Positions 35,663 to 43,709 of a stretch of DNA of 64,000 nt are shown in pieces. Under the pieces are notes generated by a model. It had not been told where the DNA came from. It saw only the letters and a list, made by a program, of their open reading frames with translations, and made no database searches. The number at the start of each line of letters is the position of its first letter. Positions within the stretch are counted from its first letter, which is position 1. The translations under genes were made by a program, and so were the position numbers. Origin of the DNA: SHLQ01 sp033344795 (GTDB lineage Bacteria; Actinomycetota; Acidimicrobiia; Acidimicrobiales; SHLQ01); contig JAWPMS010000001.1 in the NCBI GenBank assembly GCA_033344795.1, positions 1,054,001-1,118,000 on the forward strand, given 5' to 3'.

Positions 35663-35953
35663 TTAGCCAGGCTCCACTGGCTCTATGAGATCGAGGTCGG
35701 CGAGCGTGCGAAACGCGACCTCAACTTTTTCCGGCACACGCTCGGAGACACCGCCAAAGACGTCGACGATGTCATCGGCAATTTCCTCGATGCTTCCGCC
35801 AAACTCCAGACACGTCCAGACCAGGTTCAACTCGCGGTTGAGCACCAAGGGCGACTCCCAAGTCTCCCTATGCAGCACAGTGACGCCGGCAATCGACCGT
35901 TGGTGCAAGCCACTGGTTGACTGCCGAAATCGCTTGTCTACCTCGATGGTCAT
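35663..35953 (-). CDS. PqqD-like small protein (cassette A)
   Basis: A 96-aa protein with the PqqD pattern: a short N-terminal beta region, VTVLHRETWESPLVLNRELNLVW (the 'LN..a..iW' motif of the family), an EIADDIVDVFG helix and a final AFRTLADLDLIEP helix. PqqD proteins are peptide chaperones that present substrates to modifying enzymes. Unusually it is on the minus strand between two plus-strand genes: convergent with the kinase (22-bp gap) and divergent from the nucleotidyltransferase (69 bp between starts). The mirror cassette has its PqqD gene in the same direction as its kinase, so a local inversion may have happened here. Confidence 0.78.
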   Translation of the reverse strand: MTIEVDKRFRQSTSGLHQRSIAGVTVLHRETWESPLVLNRELNLVWTCLEFGGSIEEIADDIVDVFGGVSERVPEKVEVAFRTLADLDLIEPVEPG

Positions 35954-36022
35954 GGACCAACTCTTCTGCCGACTACTGACAACTAGTATGACCTTCCTGA
36001 TGCGCTGCCGAGACGACCAACG

Positions 36023-37102
36023 ATGATCGCACGGGCACTGGCTCGGCTAGGTGCAGAGCAACTCCTCGCACCCTTGGTGCCTGCAACCGAAACTTCGAAA
36101 CCTGAAGCTGAGCCAAACCAGCTCGATACCGAGGCATCAGTTGCTCTCATTACCCTCTGCCAGAACAACCGTCTCTCGCCCATCCTCGGAGACGCCGTGC
36201 AGAGCGGCCGAATCGTGCTCGCCGAAGACTCGCTACCCAAGCTGTTCACATCGATCGAGCACTTCCTCGCGTCTCAGCTGCGCGTCGAGCAGCAAAGTAT
36301 GACTGTCGTCGATGCACTCATGGATGCTGCGATTGATTTTCGCGTGCTCAAGGGTTTGGCGACCGGCTACCTCGACTATCCAAATCCAGCGATGCGCCCC
36401 ATCGGCGATCTCGACATCCTGATTCGGCCAAGCGATATGCCCGAGGCGCTAGCCGCAATCTCCTTGATCGAGAGCGGGTCGCTACACGCTCTCCCCAGCG
36501 ACGATTGGCGTGTTACTCATGCGGTTCCGTTTCGCGTCGGTGACATCGAGATCGACCTCCACCATCGCCTCCTACATCAGGCTGCGGGCCACTGCGCTGC
36601 CCGCCTCGACCTCTTTGCTGACCCCGATCCTTACAAGATCGCCGGTCGCGAAGTCTTCGGCCTACCGCCTTGGCTTCGACTGCTCCAAGCATCCGCCCAG
36701 AATGTTCTGGGCGGGTACCAGCAGCTCTCATCGGATCTCGACGTTTCACGTTTGGCAGGACATATCGATCTTGCCCTGAAACACGCGACGCAGATAGGCC
36801 TGCAATGGGTTGTTGCCGAGGGCACGAGAAATTCCATGCAGACATTGGGGTGGGGTGAGCGTCGAGACGTGGGCGCTTCTCCGGGATGGCGCGACCGCGC
36901 ATTCGAGCGTGTGTACGGCAGCGGGACACCGTCGGTACAAGCCGCGTCATTACTCGAAATCTCCGTTGCGCCGATGACCATTCGAGCGGCACTCGCCCGC
37001 AGCGTGGTGTTGCCTGGTGACGCCTACCTCGAGAGCAGAGGCCGGTCACCCCGCGAACAAATCGTGCGCCAGATCAAACGGATTAGGCCAAAGCGGCGAT
37101 GA
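36023..37102 (+). CDS. Nucleotidyltransferase family protein (NTP_transf_5-like)
   Basis: A 359-aa protein. The core reads FRVLKGLATGYLDYPNPAMR followed by IGDLDILIRPSD, i.e. the KG ... Y ... R ... DxD nucleotidyltransferase motif of the uncharacterised NTP_transf_5 group. A DIEIDLHHRLL segment carries the third acidic residue. Family members commonly sit beside HPr-rel kinases and PqqD proteins. The likely reaction is transfer of a nucleotide (or, speculatively, phosphate-linked group) to a protein or small substrate; it is not demonstrated. It is the only nucleotidyltransferase for the two facing cassettes, and its last 20 bp overlap the convergent pseudokinase gene. Confidence 0.8.
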   Translation: MIARALARLGAEQLLAPLVPATETSKPEAEPNQLDTEASVALITLCQNNRLSPILGDAVQSGRIVLAEDSLPKLFTSIEHFLASQLRVEQQSMTVVDALMDAAIDFRVLKGLATGYLDYPNPAMRPIGDLDILIRPSDMPEALAAISLIESGSLHALPSDDWRVTHAVPFRVGDIEIDLHHRLLHQAAGHCAARLDLFADPDPYKIAGREVFGLPPWLRLLQASAQNVLGGYQQLSSDLDVSRLAGHIDLALKHATQIGLQWVVAEGTRNSMQTLGWGERRDVGASPGWRDRAFERVYGSGTPSVQAASLLEISVAPMTIRAALARSVVLPGDAYLESRGRSPREQIVRQIKRIRPKRR

Positions 37103-37787
37103 CGTCTCTGGAGTCACGTGACGCAACTACTCGGACGTCAAGGTGACTGGCTAGAAGCCTCGAAGCGCGCAACCTGAAGGCTCGATCGCCATTGCGGGCG
37201 AACCGGGCTAGCTCACGCGTCACCAACGAGATGCTCAGGTCTGCGGGAACATATTCGCCGGGCCACAAGAGCTCCGTCAGTTCGTTGTCGAAGGTCGTCG
37301 GGCTCAGGTGGGCTCCGATGCTTCTGGCCACCGGCGCCCCGGCTGGTGTCACAAATCGGGCGAGCTGCCCTGTCCCAGGATCGACATCGACGAACGCGGA
37401 ATCAACAACGGCTACACCCGCTCGCTCCATTGATCGCTCAATCAACGTGGGCCTGGTTGCCAACGTCGGGCCGAGCAGCGCTGTTCGAGTTGATGTCGAG
37501 AGAACGCGGAGACCGATTCGTAGATATCCAGACTGAGCAGGCTCGATCAGTTGACCCGCGAGATGATTCACCAGAATCTGCACGATGTCTTCGCCGTTTC
37601 GCGCTCTTCCGAGCACAGTGCCAGCGCCGGACAGAAGCACGTACATGCCATTGGCCTTTTCCGGCGAATCAACTTTGTAGCCGAGCAGCAAATCATCGGT
37701 TGTGCGGACGTAATCGGCGAGTTGCGACGAGACCGCGTCACGTAACTTCGGCTCTGCAACGTGAATGCGAAACGCGTGCGGTCCCAT
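37083..37787 (-). CDS. HprK-related protein lacking a functional P-loop (pseudokinase-like)
   Basis: A 234-aa protein. By position it aligns with the two intact kinases: a basic FRIHVAEPKLRD start, an ILVNHLAGQLIEP helix, LRVLSTSTRTALLGPTLATR, AGVAVVDSAFVDVDPGTGQL, then FVTPAG where FPKPI sits. The Walker A equivalent, GPTLATRPTL (106-115), has lost the second and third glycine positions and the lysine (now Arg112), and the DE pair has become DS (129-130). The C-terminal PqqD-like part is absent. The frame is intact and no stop interrupts it, so this is more likely a preserved non-catalytic relative than a decaying gene. It follows PqqD-B by 48 bp on the minus strand. Confidence 0.65.
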   Translation of the reverse strand: MGPHAFRIHVAEPKLRDAVSSQLADYVRTTDDLLLGYKVDSPEKANGMYVLLSGAGTVLGRARNGEDIVQILVNHLAGQLIEPAQSGYLRIGLRVLSTSTRTALLGPTLATRPTLIERSMERAGVAVVDSAFVDVDPGTGQLARFVTPAGAPVARSIGAHLSPTTFDNELTELLWPGEYVPADLSISLVTRELARFARNGDRAFRLRASRLLASHLDVRVVASRDSRDVIAALA

Positions 37788-37835
37788 TGCAATCCCAATC
37801 GAATCCGACTCTACAAGCCGGCTGTTTTTCTCCTG

Positions 37836-38192
37836 TCACCAATCGGGTACGTAGGAAGAAGCACTCAAAGGCTCAACGGGTGGACCGGCATCCTTCGATT
37901 CGAGGAGACCACCCTTTCTATATAGGCGGATGACTCTCGCGACCTGGTCAAGGGCGATGTCCTCACTGATCTCTAGAACGTCGGCAACCTCATCTGCGAG
38001 CGTCCCTACCGATGCGATCCCGTCGACAACGTGGAGCATTGTCGTAGCGATGGGATCCAAATAGATCGGTTCGACGTGAGTCGGTGACCAAGCAATTGCA
38101 TCTATATCGCCCGAATCGATGATGAGATCGTCGCGCACCTTCGGTACCTCAGCTTTGATCGCTGCGGTCAGGTCTTCGGTATCGCTAATCAC
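37836..38192 (-). CDS. PqqD-like small protein (cassette B)
   Basis: A 118-aa protein with WSPTHVEPIYLDPIATTMLHVVDG, corresponding to the PqqD beta hairpin and the conserved leucine/aspartate before the first helix. TLADEVADVLEISEDIALDQVARVIRLY and KGGLLE give the two-helix ending. It is longer than cassette A's version by a 20-residue N-terminal stretch. ATG overlaps the upstream kinase stop by 4 bp (ATGA), so the two are translationally coupled, as expected for a kinase-chaperone pair. A substrate-presenting role is inferred from PqqD biology. Confidence 0.78.
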   Translation of the reverse strand: MISDTEDLTAAIKAEVPKVRDDLIIDSGDIDAIAWSPTHVEPIYLDPIATTMLHVVDGIASVGTLADEVADVLEISEDIALDQVARVIRLYRKGGLLESKDAGPPVEPLSASSYVPDW

Positions 38193-39301
38193 GTCGCACC
38201 CGTCAGTATCTCGATTCGTCGAAGTTCATCGAACAATAGTGATGAACCCTCTCGCGTGCCGTCGGCATGTCGTTGCCATTCTTTACTTGATTCTGGCGGA
38301 AGCGACACTACGCGGTTGTTCGCCGTGTTGTGCAGAACTGCCTCACCATTCAGGAGAATCGACTTCACATCACCGATCGAAGGACCCTCTATGCAGCGGT
38401 CAAAGGACGGCCGCGTTGGGAGCTGGTCGACCAGCTCTTCGATGGTCTCTGTCGTAGATTTTAGTTCTGCCAGGTAGAGCTCGATACTCATTGCATTTAG
38501 ACAGAAGTCGCCGATGGCGCTCAACGAACTCTCGCCATATCGGTCGAAGTCGAACGAGTTCTCGATCGCCATGACCGTGGCGGATGCCGCTGTGAGGGGG
38601 CTCCAGCTGCACGCGGTACTGGGCTGAGGTTCGGCCTTCCTGAGAAAGACCAACATGTAAGCGTGTGCGTGACCACAGAAATCCGTCGGAATGCGTGATG
38701 CTGGAAGAAACGAACGCCGACTTGATGTGCCTGGAAACTGAATTGCCCTACTTGCGAGATCACCTAGAAGAGTTGCCCCGGCCGATCGAAGGGTGATCGG
38801 TTTCGGAAAGGCGCGAATCTCCCCGGCGTAACCGATAGCGACCATCTCGTCGCTCATGTATGTCCATCCTCGCTGGCCCAACGCAGCTGCAAGTGTGCTC
38901 TTTCCGGTCCCACCGGTCGCAGCGAACACGACGCCCGAAGTCCCTCGCACCAGAGCCGCCGCATGAAGGTGCAAGCGGTTGTCGTCAGCGTCGAGCGCAC
39001 GACGATTCAGAAGGGATACCAGTGCTGCTAGGAAAGCATCGCGTCGGTGTAGCTCTGATGGTTGGTCGCCAACCTGGACTCGCACGCCACCCAGTGCATC
39101 AATCACCAGGGAAATCTCAACGGCAGGCTCAACAGACGACTCGAGGTCGATCAGACACTCGTGCGTGATCTCATGCAATGAGAGCTCTGCGGTGCGTATC
39201 GCAAAGGACAACTCACCCGCCGAATAACAAGTCCGGTACACGTTCAGATGTCGTAACTGTCGATGGTCGCCATCGACAAACGATAACTGCCCGGCCGACA
39301 A
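38189..39301 (-). CDS. HprK-related kinase with PqqD-like C-terminal tail (cassette B)
   Basis: A 370-aa protein. It has LHLHAAALV followed by the intact P-loop ATGGTGKST (128-136), DE at 151-152 and AFPKPITLR, the same motif order as cassette A's kinase but with low overall identity, which suggests two long-separated copies rather than a recent duplication. The C-terminus (about 300-370: SILLNGEAVLHN ... LFDELRRIEILTG) again resembles a truncated PqqD-like unit. It is coupled to PqqD-B by a 4-bp overlap and follows the Tat-signal protein by 27 bp. No HPr (ptsH) gene is nearby, so its target is unlikely to be HPr. Confidence 0.8.
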   Translation of the reverse strand: MSAGQLSFVDGDHRQLRHLNVYRTCYSAGELSFAIRTAELSLHEITHECLIDLESSVEPAVEISLVIDALGGVRVQVGDQPSELHRRDAFLAALVSLLNRRALDADDNRLHLHAAALVRGTSGVVFAATGGTGKSTLAAALGQRGWTYMSDEMVAIGYAGEIRAFPKPITLRSAGATLLGDLASRAIQFPGTSSRRSFLPASRIPTDFCGHAHAYMLVFLRKAEPQPSTACSWSPLTAASATVMAIENSFDFDRYGESSLSAIGDFCLNAMSIELYLAELKSTTETIEELVDQLPTRPSFDRCIEGPSIGDVKSILLNGEAVLHNTANNRVVSLPPESSKEWQRHADGTREGSSLLFDELRRIEILTGAT

Positions 39302-39328
39302 GCCACTCTCATGGCTGAGAGCAGAGGA

Positions 39329-39835
39329 CTATAGACATCCTGCCTGTGCGCAGGTGACTTCGATGCGGTACCGCGAACTGCACGAGTAGCCATTCGGGCT
39401 GCAGTTGTTCGGTCCTGTCTCTCGACAATAAGCAGTTCCTGGAACCATGATTCCGGGCTCGTCTACACCGCCAACGACGGGTATCACGTTTACTTCACAG
39501 TCGATAGTCGCTGGAGAGCCATCCACCCAGGCCGCGTCCGTATTGGAACAGCCCGAAACGGTGTAGTCAAAAGTCTGCCCAGCGAATGTGACCGAGACGG
39601 TCTCGGTCTGCAAATCGAAATACGGCGCACACGCGTTCGTGCATGCAACGTTCTCCTCGATACCCGACACCGTCACAGGTGCAATGCTGCATGTCTGGGC
39701 ATACGCAGGTGCAGCGCCAAGAACACCGATCTGAGGGCCAGCGAACGCTGCCGCGCCCACGCCGAGCGCGGCGCCTGCCTTCAGTGCATTTCGGCGAGAT
39801 ATCGCCGCGCTTTCGTTTTCCGAAATGTCCGTCAT
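39329..39835 (-). CDS. Twin-arginine-signal, cysteine-rich secreted protein (candidate client B)
   Basis: A 168-aa protein. The leader has ISRRNALKAGAALGVGAAAF followed by a likely cleavage region APAYAQ, a standard Tat signal. The mature part (about 120 aa) has ten cysteines, ending AGCL, plus beta-rich segments such as VSVTFAGQTFDYTVSG; this suggests several disulfides after export. No known domain is recognised. A GGAGG ribosome-binding site lies a few bases before the ATG. Its place as first gene of the minus-strand cassette and the matched leader of the protein at 33913 argue for a shared export/modification route; whether it is phosphorylated, nucleotidylated or only carried along is unknown. 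Confidence 0.75.
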   Translation of the reverse strand: MTDISENESAAISRRNALKAGAALGVGAAAFAGPQIGVLGAAPAYAQTCSIAPVTVSGIEENVACTNACAPYFDLQTETVSVTFAGQTFDYTVSGCSNTDAAWVDGSPATIDCEVNVIPVVGGVDEPGIMVPGTAYCRETGPNNCSPNGYSCSSRYRIEVTCAQAGCL

Positions 39836-40032
39836 TGTCGTCCTCCAGGACTTCGACCAATTGGCCGGTCCGCCATTGGCTCTACTGTACCACTATCTGT
39901 GGGAAAGTCTCTAGTGCAGATGGACCGGCGCGGCCGCTTGCTCACTTTCCGTGATTTTCTTGAACCTCGCGCAGCACAAAACAGTGGTGATCCATCGACT
40001 ACTCACTATCCACGAAAGAGCGCGAGCGAGAA

Positions 40033-41292
40033 TTAGAGGCTCTCGACGTCTGCGCCTTCGAGTCGGTGTCGGGCATCAAAGATGTAATCGGCATTCTGAA
40101 GCACGAGTTGATAGTCGACATCGTCGTGGTCGGTGATGAGTAAGACGGCATCTGCCGCCGATAGCTCTTCAGCTGTAAGGTCGACGCTGGTCGTGTCGAG
40201 GTCTAGCTCGTAGCGCTCTACGTGCGGATCATGGATCCGCACTTCGGCGCCCAACGCAAGCAAGCCCTTGATCACGCCGGTTGCCGGTGTCTCGCGGGCA
40301 TCGGCGGAGTTCTTCTTGTACGCCACGCCCAGCACGAGGATGCGACTGCCGTTGACGGCCTTTCGTCGGTCGTTCAACCCACCCTGCACCCGCTTCACGA
40401 CGTGTGCCGGCATGCCGTTGTTGATGTCGTTCGCGATCTTGACGAAGCGGCTGACCGTGCCGAGCTCACGCTCGAACTGCCAGCTCAAGTAACTCGGGTC
40501 GATTGGCAGACAGTGTCCGCCGACGCCTGGCCCTGGGTAGAAAGGCATGAACCCGAACGGCTTCGAACTAGCGACCTCGATGACATCCCAGATGTCAATG
40601 CCGAGCAATCGTGCGTTGATGGCCAGCTCGTTCACCAGAGCGATGTTGACATGGCGATATGTGTTCTCGAGCAGCTTGGCCATCTCGGCCTCACGTGTGC
40701 CCTTGGCAGCGACGGTGGTATCAACCAGCTGGTCGTAGAAATCCTGCACAGATCTGAGCGAAGACTCGTTCATGCCGGCCACGATCTTGGGCGTGCGCTC
40801 GAACGTCCAGGTCTCGTTGCCAGGATCGATGCGTTCTGGCGAGAACCCGAGGTGATAATCGACGCCGGCCGTGAGACGAGAACCAGCTTCGAGCAGCGGG
40901 CCAACAACGTTTTCGGTTGTTCCCGGATAGGTCGTCGACTCGAGGATGACCGTGGCACCCGGGCGCAAATGTCGCGAGATCAGTTCGGCGGCCGCCTCGA
41001 TGAAGGAGATGTCGGGCGCACCTTCACGCAGCGGTGTCGGCACGGTGATGACCGCGTAATCGAACCCGGCAATGTCGCGCGGCAGCGCCGTTGGAAGGAA
41101 ACGACCCGTGGCAAGCGCTGCCTGCACATCAGCATCGGTCACATCGTCTATATGTGTCAGGCCGTCCTTGAGGCCGTCGATCTTGTGCTTGTCGAGATCG
41201 AACCCGACAACATCGAACCCGGCCTTGATCGCGGCCATCGACACGGGAAGCCCCACGTAACCCTGTCCGATGACGACAACACGCTTCGTCAC
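40033..41292 (-). CDS. wecC: Nucleotide-sugar dehydrogenase, UDP-ManNAc dehydrogenase-like
   Basis: A 419-aa protein oxidising a UDP-sugar C6 hydroxyl to a carboxylate with two NAD. It starts VVVIGQGYVGLPVSMAAI (NAD-binding GxGxxG) and has VITVPTPL, LESTTYPGTTENVV, HLGFSPERIDPGN and the catalytic GVGGHCLPIDPSYL with Cys261; C-terminal VLGVAYKKNSADARETPA is the sugar-binding domain. With wecB at the other end of the locus, UDP-ManNAcA is the probable product, though UDP-Glc/GlcNAc relatives share the same motifs. It overlaps the CapD-like gene by 4 bp. Confidence 0.9.
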   Translation of the reverse strand: MTKRVVVIGQGYVGLPVSMAAIKAGFDVVGFDLDKHKIDGLKDGLTHIDDVTDADVQAALATGRFLPTALPRDIAGFDYAVITVPTPLREGAPDISFIEAAAELISRHLRPGATVILESTTYPGTTENVVGPLLEAGSRLTAGVDYHLGFSPERIDPGNETWTFERTPKIVAGMNESSLRSVQDFYDQLVDTTVAAKGTREAEMAKLLENTYRHVNIALVNELAINARLLGIDIWDVIEVASSKPFGFMPFYPGPGVGGHCLPIDPSYLSWQFERELGTVSRFVKIANDINNGMPAHVVKRVQGGLNDRRKAVNGSRILVLGVAYKKNSADARETPATGVIKGLLALGAEVRIHDPHVERYELDLDTTSVDLTAEELSAADAVLLITDHDDVDYQLVLQNADYIFDARHRLEGADVESL

Positions 41293-43139
41293 GAGACAGC
41301 CCTCGCATCGACGGGGGTGAGTGTGGGTCGCATGAACGTATCGATCGAGAACCCTGCGCGTACCAAGTGCGCCCGATCGCCCGATGAAAGTGCGGCTGCG
41401 GGGTCGGCCAGCTCGACTTCCGTATGCAGAATTCGCTCATGCTCGCGAGGTTCGGCGACCTCGTCGATGCTGATGAGTACCTCATGGAGCTTCTCGCCTG
41501 GGCGAAGTCCGGTGAACTCGATCTCGTGGCCAGGCCGCAGCGTTCTGATGAGCTGGTTCGCCATGTCGAGAATCTTCACGGGTTCACCCATGTCGAGGAT
41601 CATGACCTCGCCTGCTCGACCGATGGCTCCGGCCTGAATAACAAGGCGTACCGCTTCGGGGATGGTCATGAAGTATCGAGTCACCTCGGGGTCGGTGACC
41701 GTAACCGGAGCGCCCTGTTCGAGCTGTCCCATGAATGTTGGCAATACCGATCCGCGAGAACCCAACACGTTTCCGAAGCGCACCGACACGAACGGAAGCC
41801 CCGTCGCCTCTGCCGTCAGCGCCGTCATCCGTTCGGCGGCGAGTTTCGTGGCCCCGAGCACACACGAGGGGTCAGCAGCCTTGTCGGTGCTGATGTTGAC
41901 GAACCGTTCAGCGCCTGTTGCCACCGAGGCATCGAGCACGTTCATCGTGCCGATGGTGTTGGTCTTGACGCCCTCACCGGGGTGGTTCTCGAGCAACGTC
42001 AGGTGCTTCAGCGCAGCGGCGTGAAAGACGACCTCGGGGCGGAGCTCGTCGAATACCTCGAAGATGCGCTCTCGGTCGCGAATATCAGCGACAACCAACA
42101 TCTCGCTATCGAGCAGGGCTCGGCCCTCGATTGCGAGCTGAACCGCGTGCAGGCCACTCTCGTCGTGATCGAGCAAGAACAGCTTCGACGGTTCGAAACC
42201 GGCCACCTGCTGAGACAGCTCGGACCCAATCGAACCACCAGCGCCCGTGATGAGTACCCGTTTGCCTCGGATGTAGTTGGCAACCGAGTCGAGATCGATC
42301 TCGACCGGGTCGCGACCGAGCAGATCGTCGACGGTTGGCGGACGGGCATCGGCCACGCTCACCTGCCCGACGAGCTCGGCTGTTGCAGGAAGAACCCGAA
42401 CCTCGAGGCCGGCGCTCACGGCAAGTTCGGTTAGATCACTGATGATCTTCGACGTTGCCGAAGGGATAGCCACGAGCAACACGCTGGCCTTCGTGCGATT
42501 GGCCACCTGTTGGATGTCGGCGCGGGTTCCCATGACGCGAACACCATCGAGCTCGCGTTTTGCCTTCGACGGATCATCGTCGAGAAGTGCCACCGGGAAA
42601 TAGACACTGTTCGCGTTGAGCAACATTGCGCGCATCATCTGGGCGCCACCTTCGCCCGCACCGAACACGATGGTGCGTTTGCAGGCGTCGATGTCGGGGC
42701 GACGAGTCTTCTCCCAGAAGCGGCGCCACACACCACGGACAAGGCCCATCAGCAGCAGGGTCGCGAGCGAGCCCATGATGACCGCCGACGTGTTCAGGTC
42801 AGACCCGATGCGCCGTGCAATGTTGTTGCCCACAACGATGATCGTCGACGTCACCGCCCAGACAGCACCGAGCACGGTGACCTCGTCGAACGACGAAACT
42901 CGCCACCGGTGGCTGTAGAGACCGACCGCGCTGCCAACCAGAAGCTGAATCGTTACCGCAGCGACGGTGACCACGAGCAGGTCAAGCGGAACCGTGCCCA
43001 CCGAGAACACCAGTTTCAAAACCGCGCCAACAATGAGGCCGAGACACCACGCCAAGAGGTCTGTGGTGAGCGGAAACAAGCCCGGGCGACGATACGCCCA
43101 GGTGAGGGCGGGCCGAAGAACTTGCGCCAGTCTACTCAC
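41289..43139 (-). CDS. Nucleoside-diphosphate-sugar 4,6-dehydratase/epimerase (CapD/FlaA1-like)
   Basis: A 616-aa membrane-anchored enzyme. About four transmembrane helices (residues 18-140) precede a first Rossmann fold (IVFGAGEGGAQMM) and the SDR catalytic domain RVLITGAGGSIGSELSQQV. FHAAALKHL, the catalytic NISTDKAADPS (Thr/Asp/Lys in place of the SDR tyrosine), RFGNVLGSRGSVLPTF and VTRYFMTIPEA are diagnostic of UDP-GlcNAc 4,6-dehydratases. The product, a 4-keto-6-deoxy sugar, feeds synthesis of 2,3-diamino or 6-deoxy HexNAc residues. It is the first gene of this minus-strand pair; its promoter should lie in 43140-43464. Confidence 0.9.
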   Translation of the reverse strand: MSRLAQVLRPALTWAYRRPGLFPLTTDLLAWCLGLIVGAVLKLVFSVGTVPLDLLVVTVAAVTIQLLVGSAVGLYSHRWRVSSFDEVTVLGAVWAVTSTIIVVGNNIARRIGSDLNTSAVIMGSLATLLLMGLVRGVWRRFWEKTRRPDIDACKRTIVFGAGEGGAQMMRAMLLNANSVYFPVALLDDDPSKAKRELDGVRVMGTRADIQQVANRTKASVLLVAIPSATSKIISDLTELAVSAGLEVRVLPATAELVGQVSVADARPPTVDDLLGRDPVEIDLDSVANYIRGKRVLITGAGGSIGSELSQQVAGFEPSKLFLLDHDESGLHAVQLAIEGRALLDSEMLVVADIRDRERIFEVFDELRPEVVFHAAALKHLTLLENHPGEGVKTNTIGTMNVLDASVATGAERFVNISTDKAADPSCVLGATKLAAERMTALTAEATGLPFVSVRFGNVLGSRGSVLPTFMGQLEQGAPVTVTDPEVTRYFMTIPEAVRLVIQAGAIGRAGEVMILDMGEPVKILDMANQLIRTLRPGHEIEFTGLRPGEKLHEVLISIDEVAEPREHERILHTEVELADPAAALSSGDRAHLVRAGFSIDTFMRPTLTPVDARAVS

Positions 43140-43464
43140 CGTCCGCCTCCAGTCGCCGTCAAACGGTCGCAGACAGTGGTGCCTGACGCCGTAAGTAATC
43201 GTAACTGCCGCTCGCTGTGAGATTCAACCGCCAAACGAACTATGTGTACCACTAAAAATGCCCCAAAAACATTGGACCCGCAGGGGAAAACCTAGTCGAG
43301 ACCGCCAGCTCAATGGTGGCGCTCCGACGCTCGATCTCATCCAAAACCTGTGGAGTTCGGGCAATCGCTCCCGCCGGACGAATGCCTCTCACTCAGCCCA
43401 CGCCGCGCCACCAGCGAGCTCGAACTGTAGAGAGCCCGATCGAGCCCGTGAGTTTCGGATTTTG
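43140..43464. other. Intergenic region between capD-like gene and tRNA-Ser
   Basis: 325 bp with no supported coding sequence. It includes the upstream region of the minus-strand dehydratase operon and the 3' side of the tRNA. The last about 15 bases before the tRNA are ordinary sequence; no clear intrinsic terminator is visible. Confidence 0.4.
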
Positions 43465-43549
43465 CGGAGGAGGTGGGATTCGAACCCACGGACCCGTGAA
43501 GGTCACACGCTTTCCAAGCGTGCCGATTCGGCCGCTCTCGCACTCCTCC
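43465..43549 (-). tRNA. tRNA-Ser(GGA)
   Basis: An 85-nt cloverleaf on the minus strand: acceptor GGAGGAG paired with CTCCTCC, discriminator G as in serine tRNAs, a long variable arm, TTCGAATCC T loop and anticodon GGA within CTTGGAAAG. The CCA end is not encoded. Confidence 0.93.
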
Positions 43550-43709
43550 AGCTGACGACACCACCACAGCAAGCTGCTGAGGTCTCGAAGCAGGTCACAA
43601 CGATACAAGCGGGTGAGTCCGTTGCAGTAGCCATACGATCCTTCTCAAGCACAGGCCTCGGTGTAGACCACTTGGTTGTGGTCGCAACACGCGACATGGA
43701 GGTAGTGCA

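Noticed and set aside
38189..39301. Classical HPr kinase/phosphorylase controlling sugar catabolism
   Set aside because: No HPr or PTS gene nearby, motif order is that of HPr-rel proteins, and PqqD-like partners are adjacent.
40222..41637. 471-codon plus-strand open frame
   Set aside because: Antisense to wecC and the CapD-like gene, with no family features.
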